Of a DNA stretch of 64,000 nucleotides, positions 31,055 to 42,150 are shown in pieces. The stretch is from Paralithodes platypus (Eukaryota; Arthropoda; Malacostraca; Decapoda; Lithodidae). Position 1 is the stretch's first letter. Each line of letters opens with the position of its first letter. The notes beneath the pieces were generated by a model. The model ran no database searches. It was not told the origin of the DNA and saw only the letters and a program-made list of their open reading frames with translations. The DNA is taken from contig CM064506.1 in NCBI GenBank assembly GCA_032716605.1, positions 22,939,961-23,003,960 of the forward strand, in the 5' to 3' direction. The translations under genes and the position numbers were made by a program.

Positions 31055-33483
31055 TGTACCAAATTGATTTATGAAAGACAATATGGGATGAAACCTGATT
31101 TTATACATCTTAGGAAGAACCTAACAGGAATTAGAGGTACACAAATTTGCCATGAAATTGGCCAGTCTCTAAATGCCATCAGCTGCTCTGTTCTTTCATC
31201 CGATGAACTAACTGATATTCATAACAGGGTACTTCAATCTGTCTTTGATCATCATTGCCCGGATATTGTGAAGACAATTATTGTGCGTGATGATTCACCT
31301 TGGTATGGCCCACCAGTTAACTCTCTCTGCAGACAACGTAGGAGAGCAGAACGAAAGTGGCGCTTGCAACGAACGGAGGAAACTCAACTGGAATATATAT
31401 CGGCAAGAAAAGATGTAGTATGTGCACTGTGCAGTGAAAGCTGAAAAGTCTAAGTTTTATCAAAACAGAGTCGATTCCTGTGGCAATGATCAACAGAAGC
31501 TTGCTGAGGTTGTAAATGGTTTGTTGGGTCGGAAGAACATGGCTCCCTGTCCTTCCGCCGTGCCAAGTGCTCGACTGGCCTCTTGATTTTTCTTCATTTT
31601 TCACGACTAAGATAACACGCATTAGAAATGAGTTAGATAATACATTGATCAATGACGAGTTTTCGGTGGATTTCCAACCTCCATATATAATTAATCGTAT
31701 CCTTTCATTATTCCATCCAGTGGACACAAGTAAAATTATTAGTTATGTTACAGACATGAATAAAACTTTCTGCAAGCTTGATCCTATTAATGTATCCAAG
31801 ATGTCATTTGTCTATCTGCATGTTGCATATTTCATCTGTAAAATTGTAAACAGATGCTTCATGGAGGGTAACTTTGTTCAATTTGAGAAACAAGCTCTAT
31901 TGGTGCCTCTTCTAAAGAAACCTGGACTTGATGCTGAGGATATGTCAAATTACCGACCTGTTTCAAACTTGTAATTTCTTTCAAAAATAATTGAGCGGGC
32001 CATACTTGATCAATTGTTACCATTGCTTGAACAGAACAAAGCTGTTCCTCTTGCTCAGTCTGCATATAGGAAATACCATTCAACTGAGACCTCTTTATGT
32101 AAGATACAGAATGACTTGGTGGAGAACACATGCAACGGGAAGGCGTCTCTCTTGGTTTTGTTGGATCTTTCTGCGGCCTTCGATACAATGGACCATGACC
32201 TACTGTTAAAAGATCTGCACTCTTACGGTGTTCGTGAAAGAGCACTCTTGCTCCTCAAATCATATTTATCAGATAGATTTCAGCGTGTGGTGATTGGCCA
32301 TACCATCTCTGACCTAGCCCCCTGTTGTTTGGAGTTCCTCAGGGATCGGTTCTGGGACGGATCCTCTTTATAGTTTACACTAGCAGCTTGTCATCCTTGC
32401 TAGATGCTCATGGTGTTGCCTATCACTTTTACGCTGATGACACTCAGTTGTATGTGAAGATAGAAAACAATAATGATACTAAGACCAAAATGGAATCTTT
32501 ATTGTCTGACATTAATTTAAGATCTGGATGGCAAAGCGGAAACTTTAACTGAATTAGAACAAAACAGAGATCATTATCATTCATGGAAATAGAAGGGGAA
32601 ATGATGCTGAAAATGTAGTGACTCTGAATATAGGAGGTTCTCAACTTCACCCAGTAAGCTCAGTGCGAAACCTTGGAGTATATTTTAACTCTAAATTGAA
32701 CGATGAAAATCACATCAATCAGGTCATCAAAATTTGTAATCTCCTAATCAGAAACTTGTATTCAGTGAGACGGTTTCTTAACAAGCGCTGTCTTCTAACA
32801 TTGGTTCACTCAATTGTCCTATCACGTGTGGACTATTGTAATGCCTTATTGGTTGGCCTTCCTAATTACTTGCTACAAAAAGTTCAGTCCATACTAAATA
32901 GAACAGCGAAGCTCATATTTGAATTACCTCCAAGAACCCCCACTTCTTCATATTTGATAGAGCTGCACTGGTTGCCAGTTAAAGCTAGGATAGAGTTTAA
33001 GTTGTGTCTTATGACTTTTAAGGCACTTATGTTTGGCGAACCTAAGTATCTTGCTGACCTCTTGAGACTCCCTTTGGCACATTCTGGTGCGATCCTGAGA
33101 AGCAGACACAATGATGTGCTGCGTCTTGATGAACCGGTAGCTATCCAGCAGTCCTCTTTCTCTGATCGGTCCTTTTATTTCGTGGCTCCTAGGTTATATA
33201 ATGAATTGCTTTTATTAATTAGACAGCTGAACTCCATAGACTCTTTCAAAAAACAGTTGAAAACCTTTCTCTTCTGTAGGAGTTATGATCTTGCAAGTGG
33301 CACAGTGACAGGTCGTTACAGATTCTAACTGCTGCCATGTTAAATAGTTGTTGCTTGAACTACAGGTGAACTGCACCACACTTCTCTTGATTGTGGTGCA
33401 ATGTGTTACGAGCGCTAGTGAATTCCTCTGGAAGAACTGGCGCTTGCGAGAAATAAAAGACCAGATTATTATTATTATTATTA
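31055..33483 (+). pseudogene. CR1-like LINE, 5'-truncated, frame-broken
   Basis: The order is: linker between endonuclease and RT (SPWYGPPVNSLCRQRRRAERK), RT entry (LLKKPGLDAEDMSNYRPVSN), AQSAYRKYHSTETSL, LLDLSAAFDTMDHDLL, FGVPQGSVLGRILFIVYTS, HFYADDTQLY, and the C-terminal SRVDYCNALLVGLPNYLLQ and ELHWLPVKARIEFKL. At least four frame changes occur (31444, 31974, 32360, 32552). The 3' end is an ATT microsatellite (33467-33483), as in CR1-type elements. It lies in the intron between exons f and g. Confidence 0.88.
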
Positions 33484-33950
33484 CCTCAATTAATTCTATA
33501 ACTCCCATTGGTCTCTCCTTATCTGAATAATATTGTCTTATAAGGCAAAACATATGATAGATTTCTAGGCTAGAGCTAGGTTACTATACAGACTCTTAGT
33601 AGACAGAGGTTTTGAGGCAAGTAAATTGTTACATAAATTTAATCTTTTTAGGGTCAATTATTGTGACTGTATTCTAAAATTTGACATGAATAATTTTAAT
33701 CAAGCATTTTTAACGAAGTTTCTTGTATAACCTCTGCTTACTTTTTGTCTGTTTGTATTTATAGTTTTTCTTTTTCTATTATTATTATTATTGATGATTT
33801 TTTGTAATTTATTGTTCTTGTTAAAAGAGTACTCTTTTTAAATCTGTTGTTGCTTCTTCATATTTTGCAATTATTTGTCTTTATATTATATCTATTCATT
33901 GTCGATAGTATCAATTGCTTGCTTTTGCGATTTCCTTAGTTTATTTGTAC
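33484..33950. other. Intron sequence without recognised features
   Basis: AT-rich DNA. No exon, RNA or repeat I can support. Confidence 0.5.
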
Positions 33951-34009
33951 AATACATGTAGGTTATTTGTAGGGTAGCTATTGATAGGGGTCACTTGAGG
34001 CATGCTATG

Positions 34010-34126
34010 CTTTATTGTGGTAGGCAGGGAGGATTCAGTGGGGGCGCTCGGTTATGGCCTTGGCCTTGCTCGGGGCCTTGGGGCTGTTCGGCCAGGCAGC
34101 TTGGGGAACAACAACAACAACAACAA

Positions 34127-34129
<3 letters not shown>
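34010..34129 (+). mobile_element. SINE 3' part
   Basis: It matches the last ~110 bases of the SINE at 23906-24322, with an (AAC)n tail directly abutting the T-run of the next LINE. Confidence 0.75.
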
Positions 34130-34162
<33 letters not shown>

Positions 34163-34885
34163 GAGGGAGGCAAAAGGCATAACTGCCTATATATAGCGAG
34201 TGCCTCTCCCATAGTTGCAAGAGTGACAGGGCCAAAATCAAGGGACGTTCGAGCCAAAATGCCTGAACACACGGAGTTTGAAGCAATTTAAGTCACAGGA
34301 AGAGGGAAAGACTGATTTTGGGAGAGAGTTCCAGAGCTCAGCTGTTGAGTAGAAGAAAGTTTGAGAGTAACGTTTCACTCTCGGGTTGGAGAGTTGCACA
34401 GAGTAGGGGTTGGATTGAGTTGCAAGACGGGTACCACGTGCCCTACGTAAAGGAGGTGGTATACACTGGGAAAGCTCTGAGGAACACTGATTATTATAGT
34501 AGCGATAGAATAGCGAGAGAGATGCAACATTGCGGCGGAGAGAGAGAGATTGCAGAGAGTTGGTGAGTGGACGGGAGTTAACGATACGAAAGGCGTTCCT
34601 TTCAACTTTGTCTAGGAGAGCGGTGTGAGAGGAACCGCCCCACACATGTGAACAATACTCAATACAAGGACGCACTATGCCCCTGTACAGAGCAAGAAGC
34701 TGTGCAGGGAAAAAGAACTCCCTAAGGCGGTTGAGCACACCCAGCTTCTGGGAGGCTGCCTTAGCAAGACTGGTAATATGGTCCTTCCAACTGAGAGCAG
34801 AAGAAAAAGAGACACCAAGAATATTGAGAGAAGATGAAGGATTGATTTTTGTATTGTTGAAGAATAAGGGATAGTCCGCTGGGTA
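34130..34885 (-). pseudogene. LINE family D, 5'-truncated
   Basis: One 220-codon frame (34900-34238) covers the RT thumb and C-terminus: NILGVSFSSALSWKDHI, RPCIEYCSHVWGGSSHTAL, ELWNSLPKSVFPSS. A 32-base T-run (34130-34161) is its poly(A). The frame has no stop but lacks the catalytic RT core, so it cannot act by itself. Confidence 0.82.
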
Positions 34886-34961
34886 CCTACCCGATAGCAC
34901 TATCGTTAGTTAGTGCTGTAATTTTTGTTTTGTAATATTATAGATATCTTATCAATATTTG

Positions 34962-35188
34962 ATGATGATGATGCAGTTTTTACCACCATACACTCCCTGC
35001 TGAATAGCAAGGCTAGGGTGGATGCCCTGATGAATCAGGGACTTAGTGAATAGTTGCCACAGATTGCTAGACCGCACCGTTCACCAACAGCACTGACATC
35101 TGCCAATAACTCACTGGCTGGCCCGAGACTCGAACCGTCAACCTCACGGCTAGCAGGCGAACGCTCTACCAATCGAGCTACGGCTTGT
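34962..35188 (-). mobile_element. tRNA-derived SINE with (CAT/ATC)n tail
   Basis: The head at 35186-35115 has an A box TAGCTCGATTGGTAGAGC and a B box GGTTCGAGTCT (35137-35127). The acceptor arms (GCCGTAG with CTCGGGC) do not pair fully, so this is not a working tRNA. The body ends in a short ATC repeat near 34962-34972. Confidence 0.75.
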
Positions 35189-35199
35189 ACTATTGTTAA

Positions 35200-35570
35200 T
35201 GTCTTGTCATGTTGCAAATTTTATTTTAAATGAAAATTTTTACATTTGACATGTAGTTTCTTTATGCAGAGTTTAGTAAAAATTTACCAGAACGTCCCGG
35301 ACTTCCCAAATTGACTAATTCCTCGAACGTGACGATAGTGCGTTGTTATGTGTGCGATTAGTTTGCTTGGGACCCAGATTTACTTGCTCATGTAGTAATG
35401 TACATCCTATGTGGTGGATTGTGTTCTTTTATTTCATAAATTTTATTATAGTAAGCGTTGTTTCTACATAGCGATTTTGATAAGTTAATTTGACTTTTTA
35501 TTGTCTTTGTCCCAGTTTTGGTTTGTTTAGTTTGCAAGTTTTACATTTTAATTAAATGTTGTTTGAGGGC
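35200..35570 (+). repeat. Repeat R2/R1 copy upstream of the duplicated exon
   Basis: CCAGAACGTCCCGGACTTCC, CTATGTGGTGGATTGTGTTC and GCAAGTTTTACATT are R1 landmarks. It forms the left half of a tandem duplication with 35820-36065. Confidence 0.65.
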
Positions 35571-35573
35571 AGT

Positions 35574-35660
35574 TGGTCTCCTTTACAGGTAGTGGTGAAG
35601 GCGGTATGAGTACCAGAGCGAGTGCTGACGTGATGTGTTTCTTGACTTACTGTATTTGTT
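35574..35660 (+). pseudogene. Degraded duplicate of DHTKD1-like exon g
   Basis: CTCCTTTACAG followed by GTAGTGGTGAAGGCGGTA and then GACGTGATGTGTTT aligns with the start of exon g at 36135-36205. Frame is lost at TGA (codon 7). It is a partial local duplication of exon plus upstream repeat. Confidence 0.7.
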
Positions 35661-35819
35661 ACCTTTGCTGTGTAAGATGCAGGATTACATTTAATTCCAT
35701 TATAAAGGGCAAAAAGTATGTCTTATACAGTATATACATACATTCTGGTACATAATTTTGATGTTAATTGAGGTCACATCGTACAACATGATGCCACACC
35801 TTGATAACTGTCTTAATTG

Positions 35820-36065
35820 TCCCAAATTGACTAATTCCTTGAACGTGACGACAGTGCATTGTTATATGTGCGGTCAGTTTACTTGGGAAACAAATTGACT
35901 TGCGCATGTAGTTGTGTACACCCTATGTGGTGGATTGTGTTCTTTTATTTCAAAAATTTATTTTATTAAGCGTTGTTTCCACATAGCGATTTTGATAAGT
36001 TTTTTGCATATCTTGTATCGTCCCAGTTTTATTTTATTTTTTTTGCAAGTTTTTACATTATAATT
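35820..36065 (+). repeat. Dispersed repeat R1
   Basis: A fairly complete copy: CTAATTCCTTGAACGTGACG, ATGTGGTGGATTGTGTTC, GTTTCCACATAGCGATTTTG and TTACATTATAATTAT. Confidence 0.7.
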
Positions 36066-36145
36066 ATCGGGCAAAAAATATAGTGATTGTGTAAAAGTTA
36101 TGCAGATTGTGTGAAAGTTGTTCAAGGAATATTGTCTCCTTGCAG

Positions 36146-36291
36146 GCAGTGGTGAAGGCGGTAGAGTACCAGCGGGAGTTCCGACGTGATGTATTTGTGG
36201 ACCTGTTGTGCTGGCGACGCTGGCGACACAATGAACTGGACAACCCTCGCTTCACCAACCCTTTCATGTACACTAACATTGATTCTCGAAG
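36146..36291 (+). CDS. DHTKD1: DHTKD1-like exon g (Gly to Arg in GHNE motif)
   Basis: It encodes [36 protein letters not shown] and [10 protein letters not shown]. The family motif is (R/Q)WGHNELD; here Gly is Arg (CGA at 36224-36226), next to the histidine-containing active-site segment. The start is about four residues shorter than human between VVKA and EYQ, a gap also present in the duplicate at 35574. 146 bp, phases 0 and 2; acceptor CTCCTTGCAG, donor GTCAGT. Confidence 0.88.
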
Positions 36292-36477
36292 GTCAGTTGG
36301 CTTATCTTTTGTTATGTAGTAGTCGAGGGACAAATACATACCTTTGCAGAAATTTAATTTTCTAAACCTGATTTTCAACCTGTAGCCTACTGTAGGGCAG
36401 AGCTACTCAACTGGCGACCCGTGGTCCAGATCCGGGCCTTGGGAAGAACTTTTTATACTAAGTACAGTATAATTATA

Positions 36478-36701
36478 TTAACCTTTTCGCGCACTGCAGG
36501 ACACGATTGCATCCTTACAAGATACTTTAAACCTTTGTGGCCATCAGAGATGTTTAGAAACCTTTAGTTAAATTACTTCAACCTCTGCAGTTGTCTTTGA
36601 GTGAGTTGTGGCCAGATAACTAATTTTGGAGAGATACTTATGAGATTAAGAGAATTCTCTTCTGAATACTAAACAGCGACCTTCGGACCTGAAAGGGTTA
36701 A
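36478..36701 (+). mobile_element. TTAA-flanked MITE family 2, uninterrupted
   Basis: TTAA at 36478-36481 and 36698-36701, with inner ends ACCTTTTCG and GAAAGGG. The core CTTCAACCTCTGCAGTTG is shared. The right TTAA is also the start of a family 3 MITE (TTAACCCTTCTGACCCGG), so two families used one target. Confidence 0.7.
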
Positions 36702-36775
36702 CCCTTCTGACCCGGCTGGATTCCATAGCTCCATATCGAGTTTGCCCCGTACCGCCCGCCTGGCATACATTGTTG

Positions 36776-37500
36776 TTGTTGTTTCCTAAGCTGCCTGGCC
36801 AAACAGCCCCGATTCCCTGAGGAAGGACATGGCCACGATCGGGCTTTCCCACAGAGCTCTCATTGAGTGTAGATTGTGTTGTTGGTGTAAGTGGTTGTGT
36901 GAAATGCAGTCTTCTATGATGTGTTTAATGGTATGCGGTGCTGTGGTACATCTCGGGCAGACGTCGACGACGGAGTCATCCAGTCTCTTCCGATAGCTCA
37001 GGAGAGCTGGATGGTGTCCGCATCTCAGCCTGGACAGGTGGACTCTGTCCTCGCGAGGAAGGGAGGATTCGGAAGGATGGATTTCGGGAGGTCGTGCTTG
37101 CGGCCGAGTGTTGTCTGGGAGGGAGTGGATGGATCGGCGAGAGATGCGAGTATGGATGTGCTTCTGGAAGTTGGTTCGGGGTGGACAGGGAGGGAGAGAG
37201 GACAGTAATTGTGTGTGATACTGTGTGCTGGGAGTTGTTTTGATATTTCTTGGTGTCTGTGGGTGTGTTGCCATGTAGTTTCGTGGGTGGTCCTGGTTCG
37301 TGGAGGCTGCTGCCAGGAATTGAGTGCCTCTCATGTCCAGATGGTCTTTGACTTTGAGGATTTTGGTTTCTTGATGTAGGTGATCTGTGGGTGCAGTAGC
37401 TGTGCAGCCTGTAATGATCTTTAGGGCTTTGTTTTGAATAGTTTGTAAGGTCTTATGATGTGTTTCAGCTAGGTTAGAAGCCCAGGCTGGGCTTGCGTAG
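36776..37500 (-). pseudogene. LINE family A, 3' part
   Basis: The open frame 37532-36786 matches the C-terminal quarter of the 24550 protein (YASPAWASNLAETHHKTLQ, IKHIIEDCISHNHL). It is truncated at 37500, where sequence identity stops. Confidence 0.8.
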
Positions 37501-37554
37501 TTCCCTCGCATTATTTCATGGCTTAAAACCACTTAAAACCGCACTAGAGACAGT

Positions 37555-38305
37555 TTTGTTGTTCTTGTTCCCCAGGCTATCTGACCGAACAGCCCCAAGG
37601 TCCCGAGCAAGGCCAAGGCCATAACCGAGCACCCCCACAGAACCCTCCCTGCCTTACCACTAAGAAAGCCCAGGTGACCGAAGCTGCTCCTATAGTTTAT
37701 TCGCTGTAAGTAGGCGAGGTATCATGACCTCTAACCTCTATAACTCAAAAAACGACTAGAGTAATCTAGCTAATATTTCCACCATTTGGGAAGAGGCAGT
37801 CCAGGAATAGATGTGGACATTTACAGCCAATTTGCTTTACCCCTTTTTGAGTTACAGAGGATAGAGGTCATGAAATCTCGCCTACTTGCAGCGAATAGAC
37901 TATAGGCGAGAAGCTGAGGAGGGTGCGGAAATACCCGGGACACCGAAGCCCTACCCAAGGCCCTGTGTCTCAACAATTATGAAGGGAAAGTTGAGGGGTA
38001 AAGGAAAAAATATGACGCTTTAGCTCCCAGTCTACCAACCTCTAGATTGGCAGTAGAGAGGTCAATCCCCGGAAAAGACGCCACCACTTGTGATCTAGAA
38101 AATATATAAGTAAAAGGAACAGTCAGAGTAAGCTATGGGTTATGGCAGAGAACGCTCAACTCTCACTCTGATAGACCAGCCCATCACCACATGACTAGAA
38201 ACCAATCCTCTCAGCATCAGCTAGGAAAGGCACTAAAAAGTCGCCTTTGGTGGAGGGATAGCTCCCCTATTTCAACCCCTTTTGGGGTTGGGCACCCGTA
38301 TAACC
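37555..38305 (-). mobile_element. SINE-like element (long form) split by a palindromic MITE
   Basis: The 3' tail end lies at 37555 and the 5' end near 38305 (CCAACCCCAAAAGGGG in reverse). It matches 7051-7575, with the foreign segment 37691-37905 inserted. Confidence 0.75.
37691..37905. mobile_element. Palindromic MITE inside a SINE
   Basis: Both ends carry TATAG(T/A)...TATTCGCTG and GTAGGCGAG in inverted orientation, with AGAGGTCATGA-type arms further in. The inner part recurs at 61656-61790. TA target use is likely. Confidence 0.65.
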
Positions 38306-38660
38306 AACAAGAACAAAAACACATAGCCAGTCAGTCAGCTGACTCTTGCTTGCTTGTGGGCCTATTGCAAGCGTGTGTTGATTTTCTTTAAATATGATGA
38401 CGTAATTTTCATCGTATTCATGTTAGCATTAGATAATTTTCTTTTGCTTATAATCTATGTCTAGGACTGAATGGGGTAAATAATATCTTAATATATCATC
38501 CAAGTAATTTTATAGGTCTTGCATATTATTGTCTAATGCTAGCCAAAATGTAAGGTAAATAAAGGTGACATTGTAATGAAAGGGTTAATGTTTGCTCAAA
38601 TATATCAAAGGGTAAGTCTGAACTTATGATATTTATGCCATGACATCCTTTCCCCTGTAG

Positions 38661-38796
38661 GAGTGTGCCGGATCTGTATGCTGACAGCTTGGTAGAGGCC
38701 GGGGTAATGACACAGGAACAGGTGGCCAAAACTGTGGCCGATCACACAGCGTATCTCACAGACCAGTTCAAATTGGTTGACTCCTACATTCCCAAG
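38661..38796 (+). CDS. DHTKD1: DHTKD1-like exon h
   Basis: It encodes SVPDLYADSLVEAGVMTQEQ, then VAKTVADHTAYLTDQFK and SYIPK. It matches the SIPDTYAEHL...GLMTQEEV region of human DHTKD1. 136 bp, phases 2 and 0; acceptor CCCCTGTAG, donor GTATCG. No lesion is seen. Confidence 0.9.
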
Positions 38797-39138
38797 GTAT
38801 CGGCAAGGTTAGATGATACACATAAAGTACTTGATAGCCGGTACATATTTATTTATTTCCACTTGTCATTTATTTAGATAATTGATTAACTCTGTCTTTA
38901 TAAACCTGAGGGCATGGACTTCCATAGTACGGTACTCAGTGCAATGGTGGACATTAGAGGTGTGTTAGATCAATGTCACATGTACACAAGTACAGTCCGT
39001 CCTCTCAATATGCGAAAATATGGGCAACACGCGACCTCGGGGATTGAGAATAAGCGAATTAGGAATAACACGAGTTATAGAGAATATTACGTGAGGTGGA
39101 CAGGTCCTATTTTTGGCTTATACTTATTTGTAGGGTAG

Positions 39139-39525
39139 TTTGTTGTTGTTGCTGTTCCCCAGGCTGTCTGGCCGAACAGCCCCAAGGCCCCGAGCAAGGC
39201 CAAGGCCATAACCGAGTGCCCCCACAGAACCCTTTATGCCTACTATAAAAAAACCCGGGTGACCGAAGCCGAGGAGGGCGCGGAAACGCCCGGGATACCG
39301 AAGCCCCGCCCAAGGCCCTGTGGTCCTCAGCAATTATGAAGGGAAAGCTGAGCGGCAAAGGAAAAATGTGACGCTTTGGCTCCCAGTCTCCCAGTCCCAG
39401 AAGAGACGCCGCCACTTGAGATCTAGAAAATATATATATAAGTAAAAAGAAAAGTTAGAGTAAGCTATGGGTATGGCAGAGAATGCTTAACTCTCACTCT
39501 GATAGACCAGCCCATCACCACTTTG
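39139..39525 (-). mobile_element. SINE-like element, short form
   Basis: It ends at GACCAGCCCATCACCA, the same 5' end as at 23906 and 41022. TTTGTTG flanks both sides. It sits next to repeat R2. Confidence 0.75.
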
Positions 39526-39529
39526 TTGG

Positions 39530-40435
39530 GTAGTAATTGGTAGGGGTCGCTTGAGGCATGCTATGCTTACAGATACCTACCCGATAGCATTATCGTTAGT
39601 GAGTGCTATACTGTATGTATTTTGTAATATTGTTTATATCATGCCAATTTGCAAATTCACTGTATTACAAACTTTAAATATTAATTGTAGTTTTTTTATT
39701 CATACAGAATTTGGTAAAATTTGAATTATAATGTAAAACTTGCAAAATAAACAAACCAAAACTGGGACGACACACGATAAACGCAAAGGAACTAATCAAA
39801 ATCGCTATGTGGAAACAACGCTTAATAAAGTAAAATTTGAAATAAGGGAACACAATCCAGCACATAAGGTGTACACTACTACGTGCGCAAGTTAATCTGG
39901 TTTCCAAGCTAACTAATCTCACATATAACAATGCACTATCGTCATGTTCAAGGAATTAGTCAGTTTGGGAAGTACGGGACGTTCTGGTAAATATTAATAC
40001 ATTCTCTATGAATAAAGAAACTACAATTTGTATCAAATTTGATAATAAGGTAATTTGCAATTTGACAAGATATCAATAATAGTACAAAAAATGTATAAAA
40101 ATATATACAAAATATACAACACTCACTAACGATAGTGCTATCGGGTAGGTACTGTACCTGTAAGCATAGCATGCTTCCCAAATTGACTAATTCCTTGAAC
40201 GTGACGATAGTGTGTTGTTATATATGCGATTATTTAACTTGGGAAACAGATTAACTTGCTCATGTAGTAATGTACACCCTATGTGGTGGATTGTGTTCTT
40301 TTATTTATAATATTATTTTGCTAAAGCGTTGTTTCCACATAGCGGTTAAGATTAGTTATTTTGTCTTTTTACTGTGTTCGTCTAAGTTTGAGTTTGGGTT
40401 TGCTTATTTTGCAAGTTTTACATTATAATTTCGGC
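39530..40435. repeat. Repeats R2 and R1 in alternating inverted order
   Basis: R2 (+) 39530-39720, R1 (-) 39720-39975, R2 (-) 39976-40175, R1 (+) 40180-40435. The two R2 copies share CTACCCGATAGCA and CTATCGTTAGTGAGTG and face each other, forming a large imperfect inverted repeat. Confidence 0.65.
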
Positions 40436-40617
40436 TCTCCAATCGAGTTTTACGAGTAGATTTTGCGTTTTGGATGTTGTATGGTATTTTGGACCCCTTG
40501 CTCGCGTATTAATGGGTTTGCGGATTGAGAACTCGTGTATCGAGAGGACGAATTTTATACGTTAACACCTGAGGTGAGGGAGGTGAGGCTAGGCTCATTA
40601 AATTATATTTTCTGGTT

Positions 40618-41022
40618 GTTGTTGTTGTTCCCCAAGCTGCCTGGCCGAACAGCCCCAAGGCCCCGAGTAAGGCCAAGGCCATAAACGAGCGACCCCACAG
40701 AACCCTCCCTGCCGACCACAATAAAGCCTGGGTGACCGAAGCCACTCCATGGCGGGGGGCTGAGAGGGTGCGTAAACGCCCGGGAAACCAAAGCCCCACC
40801 CAGGGCCCTGTGCCCCTCAGCAATTATGAAGAGCAAGTTGAGGGGCAAAGGAATAATGTGACGCTTTAGCTTCCAATCTTGGTAGATTGGGAGGTCAATC
40901 CACGGAAGAGACGCCGTCACTCGAGATCTAGAAAATATATAAGTAAAAGGAACAGTCAGAGTAAGCTATGGGTATGGCAGAGATCGCTCAGGTCTCACTC
41001 TGATAGACCAGCCCATCACCAG
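40618..41022 (-). mobile_element. SINE-like element, short form, with clear target duplication
   Basis: ATATTTTCTGGTT flanks it exactly (40605-40617 and 41023-41035). The 5' end is GACCAGCCCATCACCA and the tail GTTGTTGTT in this orientation. Confidence 0.85.
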
Positions 41023-41311
41023 ATATTTTCTGGTTTGTAAGCTTGACTGAATAGAATTGATAGGTGTGAAATAGTTTTAGAAATTATGGGTACAGTATAT
41101 AGCCCATACATACATACATACATACAACAATTTATCACTTTAAGTTATAGTTACATTTCTGAAAATAAAGACTTTAAGTGAAGCAATTAGTGTTTGTAAT
41201 TTTTCTTGCAAATTTGGACCATTATTGTCTGATTTACAACTTAATAAGGAAGCATAACAACTTTAAGTTAATTTTGTCCCTAATTAATGAGCAGTGTAAA
41301 AACGAAAAGTG

Positions 41312-41490
41312 TGAAAAGGAACACCTTGGGTTGGTTCGGCCATATGGAACGTACGGGAAGCGAGAGAATGACTAAGAGGGTGTACGAGAGCAAGGTGGAA
41401 GGACAGAGGGAGAGGTTGACTGAGAGAGAGATGGACTGAAGAAGTATATGAATGAAGACGGTGCTGGTTGGGATTGTCATTAAAGATGGC
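41312..41490 (+). pseudogene. RTE-type LINE C-terminal fragment
   Basis: GTTCGGCCATATGGAACGTA and GAGAGAATGACTAAGAGGGT match the copy at 57190-57240 (WFGHMERMESERMTKR). Frames are broken. Confidence 0.65.
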
Positions 41491-42110
41491 GTCCGTAACT
41501 TGCGCAAGTGACGCTCGGATGTCAGATTCACTCGGGCTAGGTCTCTCCAGACACTTTAAAGGCTCACTTTAGAGTCACTATCTACTGGTGACACTCAGGA
41601 GTGACTCCCAAGAAGCCTTGGATACCCCTACCCCTCGCCCCCTGTACATAACCCCTGTAGAATTAAGGTACCGAAGGCTACATTTTTGTTTTTGTACAAT
41701 AACTGCCTATTTCATGCTTAATTCCTCATTGATGTGCCTATTTTAACATTCCTATAGGTTCTTATGCTTGATTGTGTGTGAATGAATGTCATTTAACCTA
41801 TAAAAAGCAAAAAATAAGTGTTATCTAGGGCCGATCAACCAATTAGCTATTTTCCGGTAGGTTACGTTGTTCAGACAATGCGAATTCACGTAATGCGGAG
41901 GCCGCGCATCAACAAATTTCTCGTGCTATACGAGTCCCTACTGTATTAGATATTTGAATAGCACTATCCTGGGCTTTGCTATGGACCTTTTAACTTAATA
42001 AAGTAAAGAATTTAGTGGAAAAAAGTCTATATTTATGTATCAAAATTTCTTGTATTTAATCATCCATCTTTCTCTCCTCACTTTGCCCTTTATAATGGTG
42101 GAAGGCAAGC
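41491..42110. other. Intron sequence without recognised features
   Basis: Mixed DNA in the intron before exon i. I see no exon or known repeat. Confidence 0.45.
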
Positions 42111-42111
42111 C

Positions 42112-42150
<39 letters not shown>

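Larger units (their letters stand above)
33955..34940 (+). repeat. Dispersed repeat R2, split by a SINE and a LINE
   Basis: 33955-34006 (CACTTGAGGCATGCTATGCT) and 34886-34940 (CTACCCGATAGCACTATCG) are adjacent in the intact copy at 39530-39620, so the material between was inserted. Confidence 0.65.

Noticed and set aside
35115..35188. Functional tRNA gene on the minus strand
   Set aside because: A and B boxes are good but acceptor arms do not pair, and a SINE body with an ATC tail follows.
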